This document shows, piece after piece, positions 44,656-54,473 of a stretch of 64,000 nucleotides of DNA (its first letter is position 1; every line of letters starts with the position of its first letter). Under the pieces are notes generated by a model, which had not been told where the DNA came from, did no database searches, and saw nothing but the letters and a program-made list of their open reading frames with translations. The stretch is from [Leptolyngbya] sp. JSC-1. Its GTDB lineage: Bacteria > Cyanobacteriota > Cyanobacteriia > Elainellales > Elainellaceae. A program made the position numbers and the translations under genes. Location of the stretch: positions 1,523,028 through 1,587,027 of the forward strand of contig KL662191.1 of NCBI GenBank assembly GCA_000733415.1. Direction: 5' to 3'.

Positions 44656-44746
44656 CACCGTAGGTGATTTTGTCTCTAGTTGGCCTTAGTTGGCTTAAAT
44701 TAATCGCTATTATCGCTATTTGTGCTTGGCTTATAAATAGAGCGCT

Positions 44747-44929
44747 ATGACTGAATCTGAACTCGCCCAACTGGTTGACCTGATGGCTCAACTCCTGCAA
44801 TTGCCAATCGATCTGGAGCACCGACCGGGCGTAATCGCCAATCTGGGCAGAACCGCCGAAATTGCTCAGCTAGTGATGGAGTTTCCCTTGCCTGACGAGA
44901 TAGAAGCAGCTCCTTTATTTGAGCCATAG
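44747..44929 (+). CDS. atzG: AtzG-like small subunit (DUF4089)
   Basis: 60 residues. The pattern MAQLLQLPIDLEHRPGVIAN and LGRTAEIAQLVMEFPLPDEI with the EAAPLFEP ending is that of AtzG/DUF4089, a GatC-like helical partner that wraps and stabilises AtzE. It lies 39 bases before an AtzE gene, as in known atzG-atzE pairs, which makes this short call firm. Confidence 0.88.
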   Translation: MTESELAQLVDLMAQLLQLPIDLEHRPGVIANLGRTAEIAQLVMEFPLPDEIEAAPLFEP

Positions 44930-44968
44930 CCCACAGCCTATTCCCCTATATCAACTTGTCCTAGCTCC

Positions 44969-46384
44969 ATGAGATTCGATAGTGACTTCGATCGCGAATT
45001 AGCCGATGCGGTGGCTATTGCTGCCGCCGTTCGAGCCAAACAAGTGAGTGCAGAAACCGTCGTCAGAGCGTCTCTCGACCGCATCACTGCCCTGGATTCG
45101 CGCCTCAATTGCTTTACTGACCTACTGACTGAGCAGGCCATCGCAGAAGCGCAGCAGATCGATCAGCAAATTGCTCAGGACGAAACAGTTGGAGCACTGG
45201 CAGGTGTGCCGTTTGCGGTCAAAAATCTGTTTGATGTGACCGGCCTCAAAACTCTAGCAGGTTCTAAAATCAATCAGTCCAATCCACCTGCTCAGCAGGA
45301 TGCAACAGCAGTAGCGGCTCTGAAACGGGCTGGTGCTGTCCTGGTGGGCACGCTAAACATGGACGAATACGCCTATGGCTTTGTCACTGAAAACAGCCAC
45401 TACGGAGCTACCCACAATCCCCACGATCTGAGCCGCGTCGCGGGCGGTTCTTCGGGCGGTTCAGCCGCAGCTGTGGCCGCAGGCATGGTTCCGTTAACGC
45501 TGGGTTCCGATACGAATGGCTCGATCCGAGTTCCGGCAGCATTTTGCGGCATTTTTGGCTTAAAGCCCACTTATGGTAGATTATCGCGGGCTGGAGCCTA
45601 TTTATTTGCCAGTAGCCTCGACCACGTAGGTCCGTTTGCTCGCTCGGTGCGGGATATTGCCCTCACGTTTGACCTGATGCAGGGGCATGACCCACGCGAT
45701 CCGGTCTGTACATTTCGTCCGCCCGAACCCTGCTCACCTTGGCTAAATCGCGGGATTGAAGGACTGCGAATTGCCGTTGCGGATGACTATTTTGCCAGAG
45801 GCGGAGATCCAGAGGTCTTTGCCGCCGTAGAGCTGGTAGCTAAGGCTTTGGGAACCGATCGGCAGATCGCGATTCCCCAAGCCCATCGGGCTAGAGCTGC
45901 CGCCTACGTAATTACCGCTAGTGAAGGCAGCAACCTGCATTTAGAACGCCTCAAAACTCGTCCGCAGGATTTTGACCCGGCTACTCGCGATCGGTTTATT
46001 GCTGGGACAATGATTCCCAATACCTGGTACCTCCAGGCCCAGCGGTTTCGCCGTTGGTACCGCGACCAGGTGCGGCAGCTATTTCAGCAGGTGGATTTAA
46101 TCCTTGCGCCGAGTACACCCTGCGTTGCGCCTAAAATTGGCCAGCAGACAATGACACTAGATGGCGTAGAAGTGTTGGTACGGCCCAATCTAGGACTTTA
46201 CACACAGCCCCTTTCCTTTATTGGTCTGCCGATTCTATCTGTGCCAATCCAGCGTCCCGGTGAGTTGCCTGTGGGTGTGCAGATCATTGCTGCGCCCTAC
46301 AACGAAGCCTTGATTTTGCGAGCAGCCGCCTTGTTAGAAGCTGCGGGAATTGTAGCTGCTCCAGTGGCTACCCCTTTGACTTAA
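44969..46384 (+). CDS. atzE: AtzE-family amidase (1-carboxybiuret hydrolase-like)
   Basis: 471 residues of the amidase-signature family. Catalytic Lys in GVPFAVKNLFDVTGL; Ser-cisSer in RVAGGSSGGSAAAVAAG and the following GSDTNGSIRVPAAFCG. Known: AtzE with AtzG deaminates 1-carboxybiuret in cyanuric acid breakdown; homologues are widespread where triazines are not, so the natural substrate may be another ureido compound (inference). The stop overlaps the convergent small gene by 17 bases. Confidence 0.9.
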   Translation: MRFDSDFDRELADAVAIAAAVRAKQVSAETVVRASLDRITALDSRLNCFTDLLTEQAIAEAQQIDQQIAQDETVGALAGVPFAVKNLFDVTGLKTLAGSKINQSNPPAQQDATAVAALKRAGAVLVGTLNMDEYAYGFVTENSHYGATHNPHDLSRVAGGSSGGSAAAVAAGMVPLTLGSDTNGSIRVPAAFCGIFGLKPTYGRLSRAGAYLFASSLDHVGPFARSVRDIALTFDLMQGHDPRDPVCTFRPPEPCSPWLNRGIEGLRIAVADDYFARGGDPEVFAAVELVAKALGTDRQIAIPQAHRARAAAYVITASEGSNLHLERLKTRPQDFDPATRDRFIAGTMIPNTWYLQAQRFRRWYRDQVRQLFQQVDLILAPSTPCVAPKIGQQTMTLDGVEVLVRPNLGLYTQPLSFIGLPILSVPIQRPGELPVGVQIIAAPYNEALILRAAALLEAAGIVAAPVATPLT

Positions 46385-46607
46385 TCCGCCAAGTTGCGCC
46401 AATTGCGGCTCCTGCGCCAGCAAATAGCCCCATTCCCATCCCTTCGAGCCGTTTCAGCGTTGGATTTTGCGTCAAACACTGGTGGGAGGGATTTTCTGCC
46501 GCCAGACATTGATTCATTTCAGCCTGACTAGCAGTCGCGCCGAACACGAGTCCGAACACGCTACATACGACGATCACGAGAGGAAGCTGATTTGTTTTTC
46601 TACCCAT
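46368..46607 (-). CDS. Small secreted or membrane protein
   Basis: 79 residues from the ATG at 46607; the frame is open far upstream but that part is Cys/Ser-rich noise. MGRKTNQLPLVIVVCSVFGL then an ATASQA cleavage site makes a signal peptide, followed by a short region with two Cys (MNQCLAAENPSHQCLTQNP) and a C-terminal Gly/Ala-rich hydrophobic helix (GMGMGLFAGAGAAIGATW). Unknown function. Confidence 0.6.
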   Translation of the reverse strand: MGRKTNQLPLVIVVCSVFGLVFGATASQAEMNQCLAAENPSHQCLTQNPTLKRLEGMGMGLFAGAGAAIGATWRIKSKG

Positions 46608-46833
46608 AGAAAGATGCGGAGCAAGAACCAGTTTGTCATTAGATACTCTTGCTGATTTTAGGGGAGAAGCACAGGCGTATTTTCTCGGATCTTGCAAAGA
46701 TTCAGTGAAGCTAGTTCGGCAGCACGAACATAAACCGGCTTTAGGACCGGCGTCGTACAGCTCTTGAACCAGCGTGCTAAGTACTGGCCAGAACCTCAGC
46801 CTCAAACCAAATCTATCCGCAAATCAAATGGCT

Positions 46834-47883
46834 TCAAATCAAATGAAGCAGCGCCTCGATCAGGATTTGATTTTGCTCTTCGGTGCCAACCGTAATGCGC
46901 AGTTTGTCATCGAGTCCGAGCTGCTTGAAGTAGCGCACTAGAATACCCCGTTCTTTCAGGGCCAGATAGATGGCTTCGGCGTTCCCCTTTGGTGGTCTGG
47001 CCAATAAAAAATTAGTTTGGGAATCAGGCACCTGAAAGCCGAGCTGTTTCAGATCAACCGTTAACTTGGCGCGGCAGGCTTTCACTTGAGTGATGCACTG
47101 CTGCAAATAGGCTTGATCTCGCATCGCAGCTGCTCCTACTGCACAGGCAATCGCGTCGATGTTGTAGCTGTCTTTCACCTTAAACAGCCCGCTCAGCAGC
47201 TTGGGATTGGCAATTCCAAACCCCAACCGCAATCCCGCCAACGAATAGCCCTTTGACAAGGTGCGGCTGATCATCACATTCTCGAATTCCTGCACCAGCG
47301 GCAGGGCAGTAGAGTCGGCAAAATCCACATAGGCTTCGTCGATCAGCAGCACACCCGTGAGCTGGGAGGCTAACTGGCGCAACTCCTGATTGGACACTAC
47401 ATGCCCCGACGGGCTGTTGGGCGAGGCAATGAAGGTCACGGCTCCGTTGGCGGCAACTAATTCGTCAATCGGCAGCCGATTGTTCTCGCCATAGGGCACT
47501 TCCACCACTTCGGCGGGCTGCATTTCTGCCAGCGTCCGGTACAGCACATAGGTCGGCGTCGGATACACCACCTGGCGCTGCTGCTCGGCACAGGACCGCA
47601 CGATCACATTCAGAATTTCGTCGCTGCCGTTGCCGGCCATAATCCAATCCATCGGCACCTGCAACACTTCGCTAATCGCCTGTCGGAACTCGTTGGCAAA
47701 CGGATTGGGATAGCGCCGCAGCCATTCGCCATCGAAATTGCGCAGCACGTCCATTGCAGCCGGCGAAGGTGGATAGGGATTTTCATTGGTATTGAGTTTA
47801 ATAATGCGGGTGCCGGGCTTGGGTTGCTCACCGGGCACGTAACCGGCCATCGCGTCGATGTTGGGACGAAAGAAGCTGCTCAT
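46834..47883 (-). CDS. hisC: Histidinol-phosphate aminotransferase HisC
   Basis: 349 residues, PLP fold type I. IIKLNTNENPYPPSPAAMDV at the start, AGNGSDEILNVIVRSC, FIASPNSPSGH, LLIDEAYVDF and the PLP lysine in MISRTLSKGYSLAGLRLGFG. Known reaction: imidazole-acetol phosphate and glutamate to histidinol phosphate. Stands alone, as his genes do in cyanobacteria. Aromatic amino acids can be side substrates in some HisC. Confidence 0.95.
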   Translation of the reverse strand: MSSFFRPNIDAMAGYVPGEQPKPGTRIIKLNTNENPYPPSPAAMDVLRNFDGEWLRRYPNPFANEFRQAISEVLQVPMDWIMAGNGSDEILNVIVRSCAEQQRQVVYPTPTYVLYRTLAEMQPAEVVEVPYGENNRLPIDELVAANGAVTFIASPNSPSGHVVSNQELRQLASQLTGVLLIDEAYVDFADSTALPLVQEFENVMISRTLSKGYSLAGLRLGFGIANPKLLSGLFKVKDSYNIDAIACAVGAAAMRDQAYLQQCITQVKACRAKLTVDLKQLGFQVPDSQTNFLLARPPKGNAEAIYLALKERGILVRYFKQLGLDDKLRITVGTEEQNQILIEALLHLI

Positions 47884-48648
47884 GGCATTGGGCTAAAACA
47901 ATGACTTTCCTATCTTAAAGCAGTGGCGAGCGGGACTTGAGGTGGGTTCACTGACTAAATTCGGCTTCTTTATTTACCAACTTTATTTACCAAAAGCTTA
48001 AATCATAGTGTTTGCCAGAAGAGATATTGTCGTGGCAACGGCTATAGCAGAAAAAAGTTGAGTAACCTGCATGGGCGGGTTGAATATATGCAGGCATGGT
48101 TTTAACCGCTAGAAGATCATTGCAAACTATCACGAAAAATCACGAAATCTTGCCTCTTTTTTTCTCTGTTGCTTGCTGAATGGCTGAGACACAAGTTAGA
48201 GCGCTGCTCTCTGAATTTAGAAGCTATGAAGCGGCAGTTTAGCTGATATAAATTTTCATAAAACAGCGCGTTGATTCAGATTATCAACAGGTTAATCTTA
48301 ATTTATTGCGGCAAGACTCGTTGAATTGATTGATCTTTAGAATTGATTGATCAACGACATTCTAATCCAGTTAGCCATTGGCATTCTTCCGACAATTGGC
48401 AACTGTCCACCTCTACAAAATTCATTGTTTCAACCATTTATTTAGCGTTGAATCGATCGGCGCTGCCCTTGCTAGTTGTCCCTTTCTGAATGCCGAATGC
48501 TTCGCCTCGTCTGCTGAGGATTTGCAGTCAATCAACTAGTTGAACCTCTTAGAAACTACAGGAACTAACGGGTTCATTAGTTAGTGGACTGGCGGATTTT
48601 GCTGCAAGCTTTTGTTAACAAACATCAGCAAGACAAGTGAGTTGTCCT
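47884..48648. other. Intergenic region between hisC and the EF-G-like gene, no gene seen
   Basis: 765 bases, AT-rich, divergent promoters expected. I looked for hairpin-rich small RNA or riboswitch structure and found nothing I can support; GATTGATC and ATTGATT words recur at 48320-48355. Confidence 0.4.
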
Positions 48649-50688
48649 ATGAGTGAAAAAGTTTTATCCGGCTCACGAAATGTGGCGATTGTGGGTCCCT
48701 ATCTGAGCGGCAAAACGACGGTGCTGGAAAGCATTTTATCGGTCACAGGAGCGATTACCCGCAAGGGCAAAGTGACGGATAAGAATACGGTCGGAGATGC
48801 CTCGCCAGAAGCCCGCGATCGCCAAATGAGTGTTGAAGTCAATGCCGCTAGTACCGAGTATGGCGGCATTTGTTTTACGTTTTTAGACTGTCCCGGTTCG
48901 GTCGAATTTGCCCAAGAAACCTATCATGCGCTGATGGGCGTCGATGCCGCTATCGTCGTTTGTGAGCCGGACTGTAATCGCGTTTTAACCTTGGCTCCCC
49001 TGTTTCAATTTCTGGACGATTGGGAAATTCCCCATCTGGTTTTCATCAACAAAATGGACCGCTGCCACGACTCGTTTGCGGACATTTTGCAGGCGTTAAA
49101 AGCCGTTTCTAGCCGTCCGCTCGTGCCGCATCACTATCCGATCGGACAAGGCGAGAACATCCGTGGCTTTATTGATCTGATCAGCGAACAAGCCTATCAG
49201 TACCATTCTGGTGCTCCTGCGGACCCCATTCCTCTGCCGGACGAATTGAGAGCTGTCGAGCAGGCTACCCGTACCGAGATGCTGGAAACCCTGGCCGATT
49301 TTGACGATCACCTGCTGGAAGAACTGCTGGAAGACATCAATCCATCGCAAGACGAAATTCTGCAAGACCTAAAGATGGAGCTAGGCGCAGACCTGATTGT
49401 TCCAGTGATGATCGGGATTGCGGATCAGGATTTTGGCATCCGTCCACTGCTGGAAGCCCTAGTGCGAGAAGCACCCGAACCCACAGTCATGGCTGAGCGT
49501 CGCGGTATGTCGAGTGACCGCTCTACCCCGATTGCCCAGGTGCTGAAAACCTATTCCACGTCCCAGGGCGGTAAGTTGTCGCTGGTGCGCGTTTGGCAAG
49601 GCATCCTCACCGATGGCATCGTGCTGAATGGCGTTCGGACGGGTGGTGTCTATCGTCTCATGGGCCAGCAGCAGATCGCCCTCACCCAGGCCGGAGCAGG
49701 CTCGATTGTGGCGTTGGGTCGGATGGAAGGCATCAAGACCGGCGACACCCTCAGCACCGAGTCAGTGAAGTCCTTACCGAAAGCCGAGCGCCTGGAACCC
49801 GTCTATGCCCTGGCCATTACCCCCGAAAAGCGGGGCGATGAAGTGAAGCTGAGTAGCGCTCTCAACAAGCTGCTCGACGAAGACCCGTCTCTAGTGTGGG
49901 AGCAGCACGGCGACACCCACGAAATTATCCTCTGGGGCCAGGGTGAAATCCATTTACAGGTGGCCCTGGATCGCTTGCGCCGCAAGTACAGCCTGCCCAT
50001 GACGACCCATCTGCCGCAGGTGCCCTACAAGGAAACGATTCGGCGATCTGCCAACTCTATCCACGGACGCTACAAGCGCCAATCCGGTGGGCACGGCCAA
50101 TTTGGCGATGTGTACCTGGATATTAAACCAATGCCGCGCGGCACTGGGTTCAGTTTCAACGAAACCATCGTGGGCGGCGTGGTGCCGAAACAGTACATTC
50201 CTGGCGTGGAAATGGGCGTGCGAGAATATCTCACCCACGGGCCGCTTGGGTTTCCTGTCGTAGATGTGGCCGTCACGCTCACAAATGGCTCTTACCACAC
50301 CGTAGACAGCTCTGAGCAAGCCTTCAAACAAGCTGCTCGTCTGGCTATGCAAGAAGGCATGGCCAAATGCGAACCCAGCCTGCTGGAACCGATCCTGGCG
50401 ATCACGATCTCCGTGCCCAACGAATTTACCGCTAACGTGCTGCGCCTGATCAATGGCCATCGCGGGCAGGTGCTGGGCTACGAAGCCAAACCTAACTGGC
50501 GCGGCTGGGACGAAGTGCATGCCCACCTCCCTCAAGCTGAAATGCACACCCTGATCGTAGAACTGCGTTCTCTGACCATGGGGGTCGGTACCTTCCGCTG
50601 GCAGTTTGACCATCTGCAAGAAGTCCCGGATAAGGTGGCTGAGCGGGTGTTAGCAAAGACTGGCAACGGGAATGGCAATGGGAGCTGA
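48649..50688 (+). CDS. EF-G-like translational GTPase
   Basis: 679 residues from ATG 48649 (a TTG lies 12 bases upstream). G1 is GPYLSGKTT (16-24) and G4 is NKMD, but G3 reads DCPGS (80-84) where true EF-G has DTPGH, so the histidine that activates water is a serine. Domains II to V follow, with FGDVYLDIKPMPRGTGFSFN and the domain V ending MGVGTFRWQFDHLQEVPDK. The C-terminal Gly/Asn tail is short. Clearly an EF-G paralogue of the EF-G2-like type and not the main fusA; precise role unknown. Confidence 0.9.
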   Translation: MSEKVLSGSRNVAIVGPYLSGKTTVLESILSVTGAITRKGKVTDKNTVGDASPEARDRQMSVEVNAASTEYGGICFTFLDCPGSVEFAQETYHALMGVDAAIVVCEPDCNRVLTLAPLFQFLDDWEIPHLVFINKMDRCHDSFADILQALKAVSSRPLVPHHYPIGQGENIRGFIDLISEQAYQYHSGAPADPIPLPDELRAVEQATRTEMLETLADFDDHLLEELLEDINPSQDEILQDLKMELGADLIVPVMIGIADQDFGIRPLLEALVREAPEPTVMAERRGMSSDRSTPIAQVLKTYSTSQGGKLSLVRVWQGILTDGIVLNGVRTGGVYRLMGQQQIALTQAGAGSIVALGRMEGIKTGDTLSTESVKSLPKAERLEPVYALAITPEKRGDEVKLSSALNKLLDEDPSLVWEQHGDTHEIILWGQGEIHLQVALDRLRRKYSLPMTTHLPQVPYKETIRRSANSIHGRYKRQSGGHGQFGDVYLDIKPMPRGTGFSFNETIVGGVVPKQYIPGVEMGVREYLTHGPLGFPVVDVAVTLTNGSYHTVDSSEQAFKQAARLAMQEGMAKCEPSLLEPILAITISVPNEFTANVLRLINGHRGQVLGYEAKPNWRGWDEVHAHLPQAEMHTLIVELRSLTMGVGTFRWQFDHLQEVPDKVAERVLAKTGNGNGNGS

Positions 50689-50865
50689 GTAGGTAGGAGA
50701 TGGGAGTCAGGAGTCGGGAATCGGGAATTAAAGTCAGGCGTCTAAACTGCTCACACTCCTGGTACCCATTCACGATTGGATTGCCGCTCGTTTAATAGCA
50801 TTCCGCCAAAGGATTGGTCAAACTCCTAATCTCCTATCTCCTGACTCCTACAAAAACCTACAAAA

Positions 50866-50886
50866 AAGGGGCTAAAACGGCCCCTT
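50866..50886 (-). terminator. Terminator of the 78-residue gene
   Basis: AAGGGGC (50866-50872) pairs with GCCCCTT (50880-50886) around a 7-base loop; on the minus strand the hairpin is followed by a T run. It lies 30 bases after the stop at 50916. Confidence 0.85.
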
Positions 50887-50915
50887 AACTATTGTCGAAT
50901 TCTCTCAAAACTCAA

Positions 50916-51152
50916 TTACACCGGAACGGCTTCAGGAGCCGCCAGCGCCAGGATATGGTAACAGGAAGGCGTTTCTTGTCCTAATACTTCGTTGATCCGC
51001 TGGCGAATTTGGATATGCAGGGCTTGGATTGAGTCGTCAAAGTTGTGCTTCACATGCAGAACTGCCGTTTGCTTGTGAAAATCTTTGCCGTAGTAAGCCA
51101 CAAAATAGGTGTAGCGGTTCGCGTTCGGTGCGTCCAAAACAAAATCTTTCAT
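50916..51152 (-). CDS. Small protein of unknown function
   Basis: 78 residues. GGGAGA lies nine bases before the ATG at 51152 and a good terminator follows. The product has an alternating beta pattern (RYTYFVAYYGKDF, KQTAVLHVKHNFDD) then an amphipathic helix (SIQALHIQIRQRINEVLGQE) and a hydrophobic end with Cys-Tyr-His. Soluble, about 9 kDa. No family recognised. Confidence 0.7.
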   Translation of the reverse strand: MKDFVLDAPNANRYTYFVAYYGKDFHKQTAVLHVKHNFDDSIQALHIQIRQRINEVLGQETPSCYHILALAAPEAVPV

Positions 51153-51638
51153 TGATCCGTATCTCCCAATTAAACGGCGGGCTGTGAGGGGGGTCTCCAG
51201 GGTGTGAAGCTTTCGGTCAGGTTTGGGTCAAGAACAGCCAGGCTCTATAAACACAGATACCGTAGCGAGTTCGAGGTTTCCGGGTAAATCAGTTACAACT
51301 GTGCAACTTCGCTCTGTAGCTGCCTTGAGGGTAAATGAAGAAGCTGATCGGCTCCACAGTATTTTTACTCTAGTAGTAGAGATGTAGCGATCGATAGTCC
51401 GTAAAATCTAGGAACGTTACATCCTTAGACAGTGTAGACGAAATTGGATGGCTTACTCATTTATTTTCTCGATAGTTCTGATCAGTTGGCATCGCTCCAT
51501 CAGGTGAACTATTCGGATCAATCCTGAGTGATAAACTATGATTCACTGATCTACCAATGATCGATCATTGATCGATCTACCAAGTGATCCACCAAAGGTC
51601 AGGCCAAGGTCAGCGTTTAAGCGAGTTGGGTGTAGCGC
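51153..51638. other. Divergent promoter region, no gene seen
   Basis: 486 bases between the small gene and trpE. Near the trpE end the words TGATCTACCAA and TGATCGATC recur (51547-51592) as imperfect repeats. No attenuator or leader peptide rich in Trp was found. Confidence 0.45.
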
Positions 51639-53177
51639 ATGATTTTTCCAGATTTTGCTCAGTTTTCGCAATTAGCGCAACAGGGAAACTTTGTCCCGGT
51701 CTATCAGGAGTGGGTGGCCGACCTGGATACGCCGGTTTCAGCTTGGTACAAAGTCTGTGCCGGACAACCCTACAGCTTTTTGCTGGAGTCAGTCGAGGGC
51801 GGTGAAACGGTGGGCCGCTATAGTTTTGTGGGTTGCGATCCGCTCTGGGTTCTGGAAGCCCGCGGTAACCAAACCACGCAGACCTATCGCGATGGCTCGG
51901 TGCAGGTGTTTGAGGGTGATCCGTTTACCACTCTGGCGGCCTGTTTGGAACCCTTCCGCCCGGTCAAATTACCCCAACTGCCACCCGGCATTGGTGGCCT
52001 CTTTGGCTTTTGGGGCTACGAGCTGATTCACTGGATCGAACCGCGAGTTCCCATCTACACGGCTGAACCGACCGATCTGCCCGATGGCCTCTGGATGCAG
52101 ATTGACCATCTGATGATCTTCGACCAAGTCAAGCGCAAGATCTGGGCAATTGCCTATGCCGACCTGCGCCACCCCAACACTGACCTAGGGCAAGCTTATC
52201 AACAAGCCTGCCATAAGGTGAGCCAGATGGTGGCTAAACTTCAGCTTCCCTTGACTGGCAAAGACACGATTCTGGAATGGACACCGCCCCAAACGACCCA
52301 GCGCCAGAACGGTTCTAAATTTTCCTACAGCAGCAACGTCACCCAGGAGCAATTCTGCGCCAACGTCGAAAAAGCCAAAGCCCACATCCGCGCTGGCGAT
52401 ATTTTTCAGGTGGTGATTTCCCAGCGGCTCTCGACCCAGTATGCTGGCGATCCGTTTGCCCTGTACCGTTCGCTGCGATTGATCAACCCTTCGCCCTACA
52501 TGGCCTATTTCCATTTTCAAGACTGGCAGATTATCGGCTCTAGTCCTGAAGTGATGGTGAAGGCAGAACGCACTGACGCCAACAAGCCCCTCCTCGCCAC
52601 CCTGCGTCCCATTGCTGGTACCCGCCCCCGTGGCAAAACCCCCAAAGACGATGCGGCTCTAGCAGAAGACTTGCTGCAAGACCCGAAGGAAATTGCCGAG
52701 CATGTGATGCTGGTCGATTTGGGCCGCAACGATCTGGGCCGGGTCTGCGCCAGCGGCACAGTGAGGGTCGATGAGCTGATGGTGATCGAGCGCTATTCCC
52801 ATGTCATGCATATCGTCAGTAATGTGATTGGCGAATTGGCTCCTGGCAAAACCGCCTGGGACTTACTCAAGGCTTGTTTTCCAGCCGGAACTGTCAGCGG
52901 TGCGCCCAAAATTCGGGCGATGGAGATTATCCACGACTTAGAACCCTGCCGCCGAGGGGTGTATTCTGGTGTCTATGGGTACTACGACTTTGAAGGTCAG
53001 TTGAACACCGCCATTGCAATTCGCACGATGGTTGTGCGCAGCCAGCCCAATGGCAGCCACTTAGTCAGTGTCCAAGCCGGAGCTGGATTAGTGGCGGACT
53101 CTCAGCCTGAGCGAGAGTACGAAGAAACTCTCAACAAGGCTAGAGGAATGCTAGAGGCGATCCGCTGTTTACAGTAA
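51639..53177 (+). CDS. trpE: Anthranilate synthase component I TrpE
   Basis: 512 residues. N-terminal domain with YSFLLESVEGGETVGRYSFV, the feedback-binding LLES motif, and C-terminal chorismate-binding domain: AGDIFQVVISQRL, YHFQDW-type MAYFHFQDW, ATLRPIAGTRPRG, DLGRNDLGRVC and AGTVSGAPKIRAMEIIHDLE. Known reaction: chorismate and ammonia (from TrpG) to anthranilate. Start ATG 51639. Monocistronic by appearance. Confidence 0.95.
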   Translation: MIFPDFAQFSQLAQQGNFVPVYQEWVADLDTPVSAWYKVCAGQPYSFLLESVEGGETVGRYSFVGCDPLWVLEARGNQTTQTYRDGSVQVFEGDPFTTLAACLEPFRPVKLPQLPPGIGGLFGFWGYELIHWIEPRVPIYTAEPTDLPDGLWMQIDHLMIFDQVKRKIWAIAYADLRHPNTDLGQAYQQACHKVSQMVAKLQLPLTGKDTILEWTPPQTTQRQNGSKFSYSSNVTQEQFCANVEKAKAHIRAGDIFQVVISQRLSTQYAGDPFALYRSLRLINPSPYMAYFHFQDWQIIGSSPEVMVKAERTDANKPLLATLRPIAGTRPRGKTPKDDAALAEDLLQDPKEIAEHVMLVDLGRNDLGRVCASGTVRVDELMVIERYSHVMHIVSNVIGELAPGKTAWDLLKACFPAGTVSGAPKIRAMEIIHDLEPCRRGVYSGVYGYYDFEGQLNTAIAIRTMVVRSQPNGSHLVSVQAGAGLVADSQPEREYEETLNKARGMLEAIRCLQ

Positions 53178-53483
53178 GCAAGTCAACCTATATGATTTGA
53201 AGGCTCTTGGAGTCAATGCTCTCATAGTGCCAATCAGACGTTAGCATCACTAGATCACCTCTCTTTTTTGTCCAATTCTGCTGACTTGCTAGAGGACTGT
53301 ATAACAGACCCTACTTCGCATTCGACTCATCTTCCTAATTTACTTCTCTCTAGTATTCGTTATAATCAGCAACTTATTTAACTAAAACTTAATCTTGGTA
53401 TGACTATTCCATAACCCAGTGATTACCCCCCCTTTAGCTGAGGCTTTTATTGTGGTGGTCAGACCTTAACTCTTGTGATCGCC

Positions 53484-54146
53484 ATGCTTAATACTGCTAC
53501 CCTGGAAGCGAACTCTAAGCCTGAGCTACGTCAAATCTTAGAGGAGCTTTACAGAGGTCGAGCTTTACAACCCTACAAGAGCGGTCAGCCGATACGCCTG
53601 TTGCCCGACGAGGTTTTGATTGTCTGTCGCGGGGTAGTGCAACTCGGAACCCTATACGACAGTGGTGATGAAGCGCTACTTGGTTTGGCTTGCCCTTCAA
53701 TGCCGTTTGGTCTGCCGCTCTCGTTGATTCGTCCCTATCAGGCTGCTGCCCTCACTGATGTTGATTTGATGCGCCTGACGATGGCGGAAATCGAACAGTC
53801 ACCGATGCTGGCTCAGAGTATTTTTCGGCATCTAACGCGTCGCTTGCAACAAACCGAAGCTGTGCTGGCGATGGTCGGCTACCGGCGAGTTGAGGATCGG
53901 CTGCGTCACCTGTTGCTGTTGCTGAAACAGGAAATTGGCCAGCCGGCTACCGCTAACGGAACTCGTCTTGGCATCCGACTAACCCATCAACAGCTAGCGA
54001 ATGCCATTGGCACAACTCGCGTCACGGTGACTCGTCTGCTGAGCCAGCTGCAGGAAGAGGGTTGGCTGACTGTCGATAGCACCCGTCATATTGTGCTGCC
54101 CCACCAACTCGGTAGAACAAATGGCGCGATTAGCTCTGGGAGTTGA
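53484..54146 (+). CDS. Crp/Fnr-family regulator with NtcA-like recognition helix
   Basis: 220 residues from ATG 53484 (GTG 53475 alternative). N-terminal cNMP_binding-type jelly roll, about 20-115 ([40 protein letters not shown]), dimerisation helix, then HTH_Crp: [20 protein letters not shown] followed by RLLSQL. NtcA has [20 protein letters not shown] at that place, so the DNA-contacting helix is nearly the same, while the sensory domain is quite different. It may therefore read GTA-N8-TAC-like sites under another signal (inference). Not NtcA itself. Confidence 0.88.
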   Translation: [220 protein letters not shown]

Positions 54147-54473
54147 TAGCGCTCGTTTTGCCATCAACAACACGAGTATACAGATTAGGTCAGCTTTATC
54201 CTTACAGGACCGTAGTTTGTGGTTTATTATCCGAGCAGTGATTTTACAATAATTTACTATTCGGACTTTAACCGTTCTCTTCCAAACTACTGCCCTAACC
54301 AATATTTCAGGCAGCATAACAACGCCCACGCAAACCGAACGCCGAGAGTTGATCGGGTGCGATGTAGAGGGTATCTGCGGCGGGTGATGGACAACGTTAT
54401 GCGGCGATTGCTTCCAACATCTCAATGTCTGTGATTAACGGCGCTAAGAGATCAACAATTCCTACCCATTCTG
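54147..54473. other. Intergenic region, no gene seen
   Basis: 327 bases after the Crp/Fnr gene with no supported frame and no clear terminator. Marks the right end of intact genes before a decayed stretch. Confidence 0.4.

Noticed and set aside
53484..54146. Crp/Fnr gene as ntcA
   Set aside because: Only the recognition helix matches; the effector domain lacks NtcA sequence features, so it is a different regulator.
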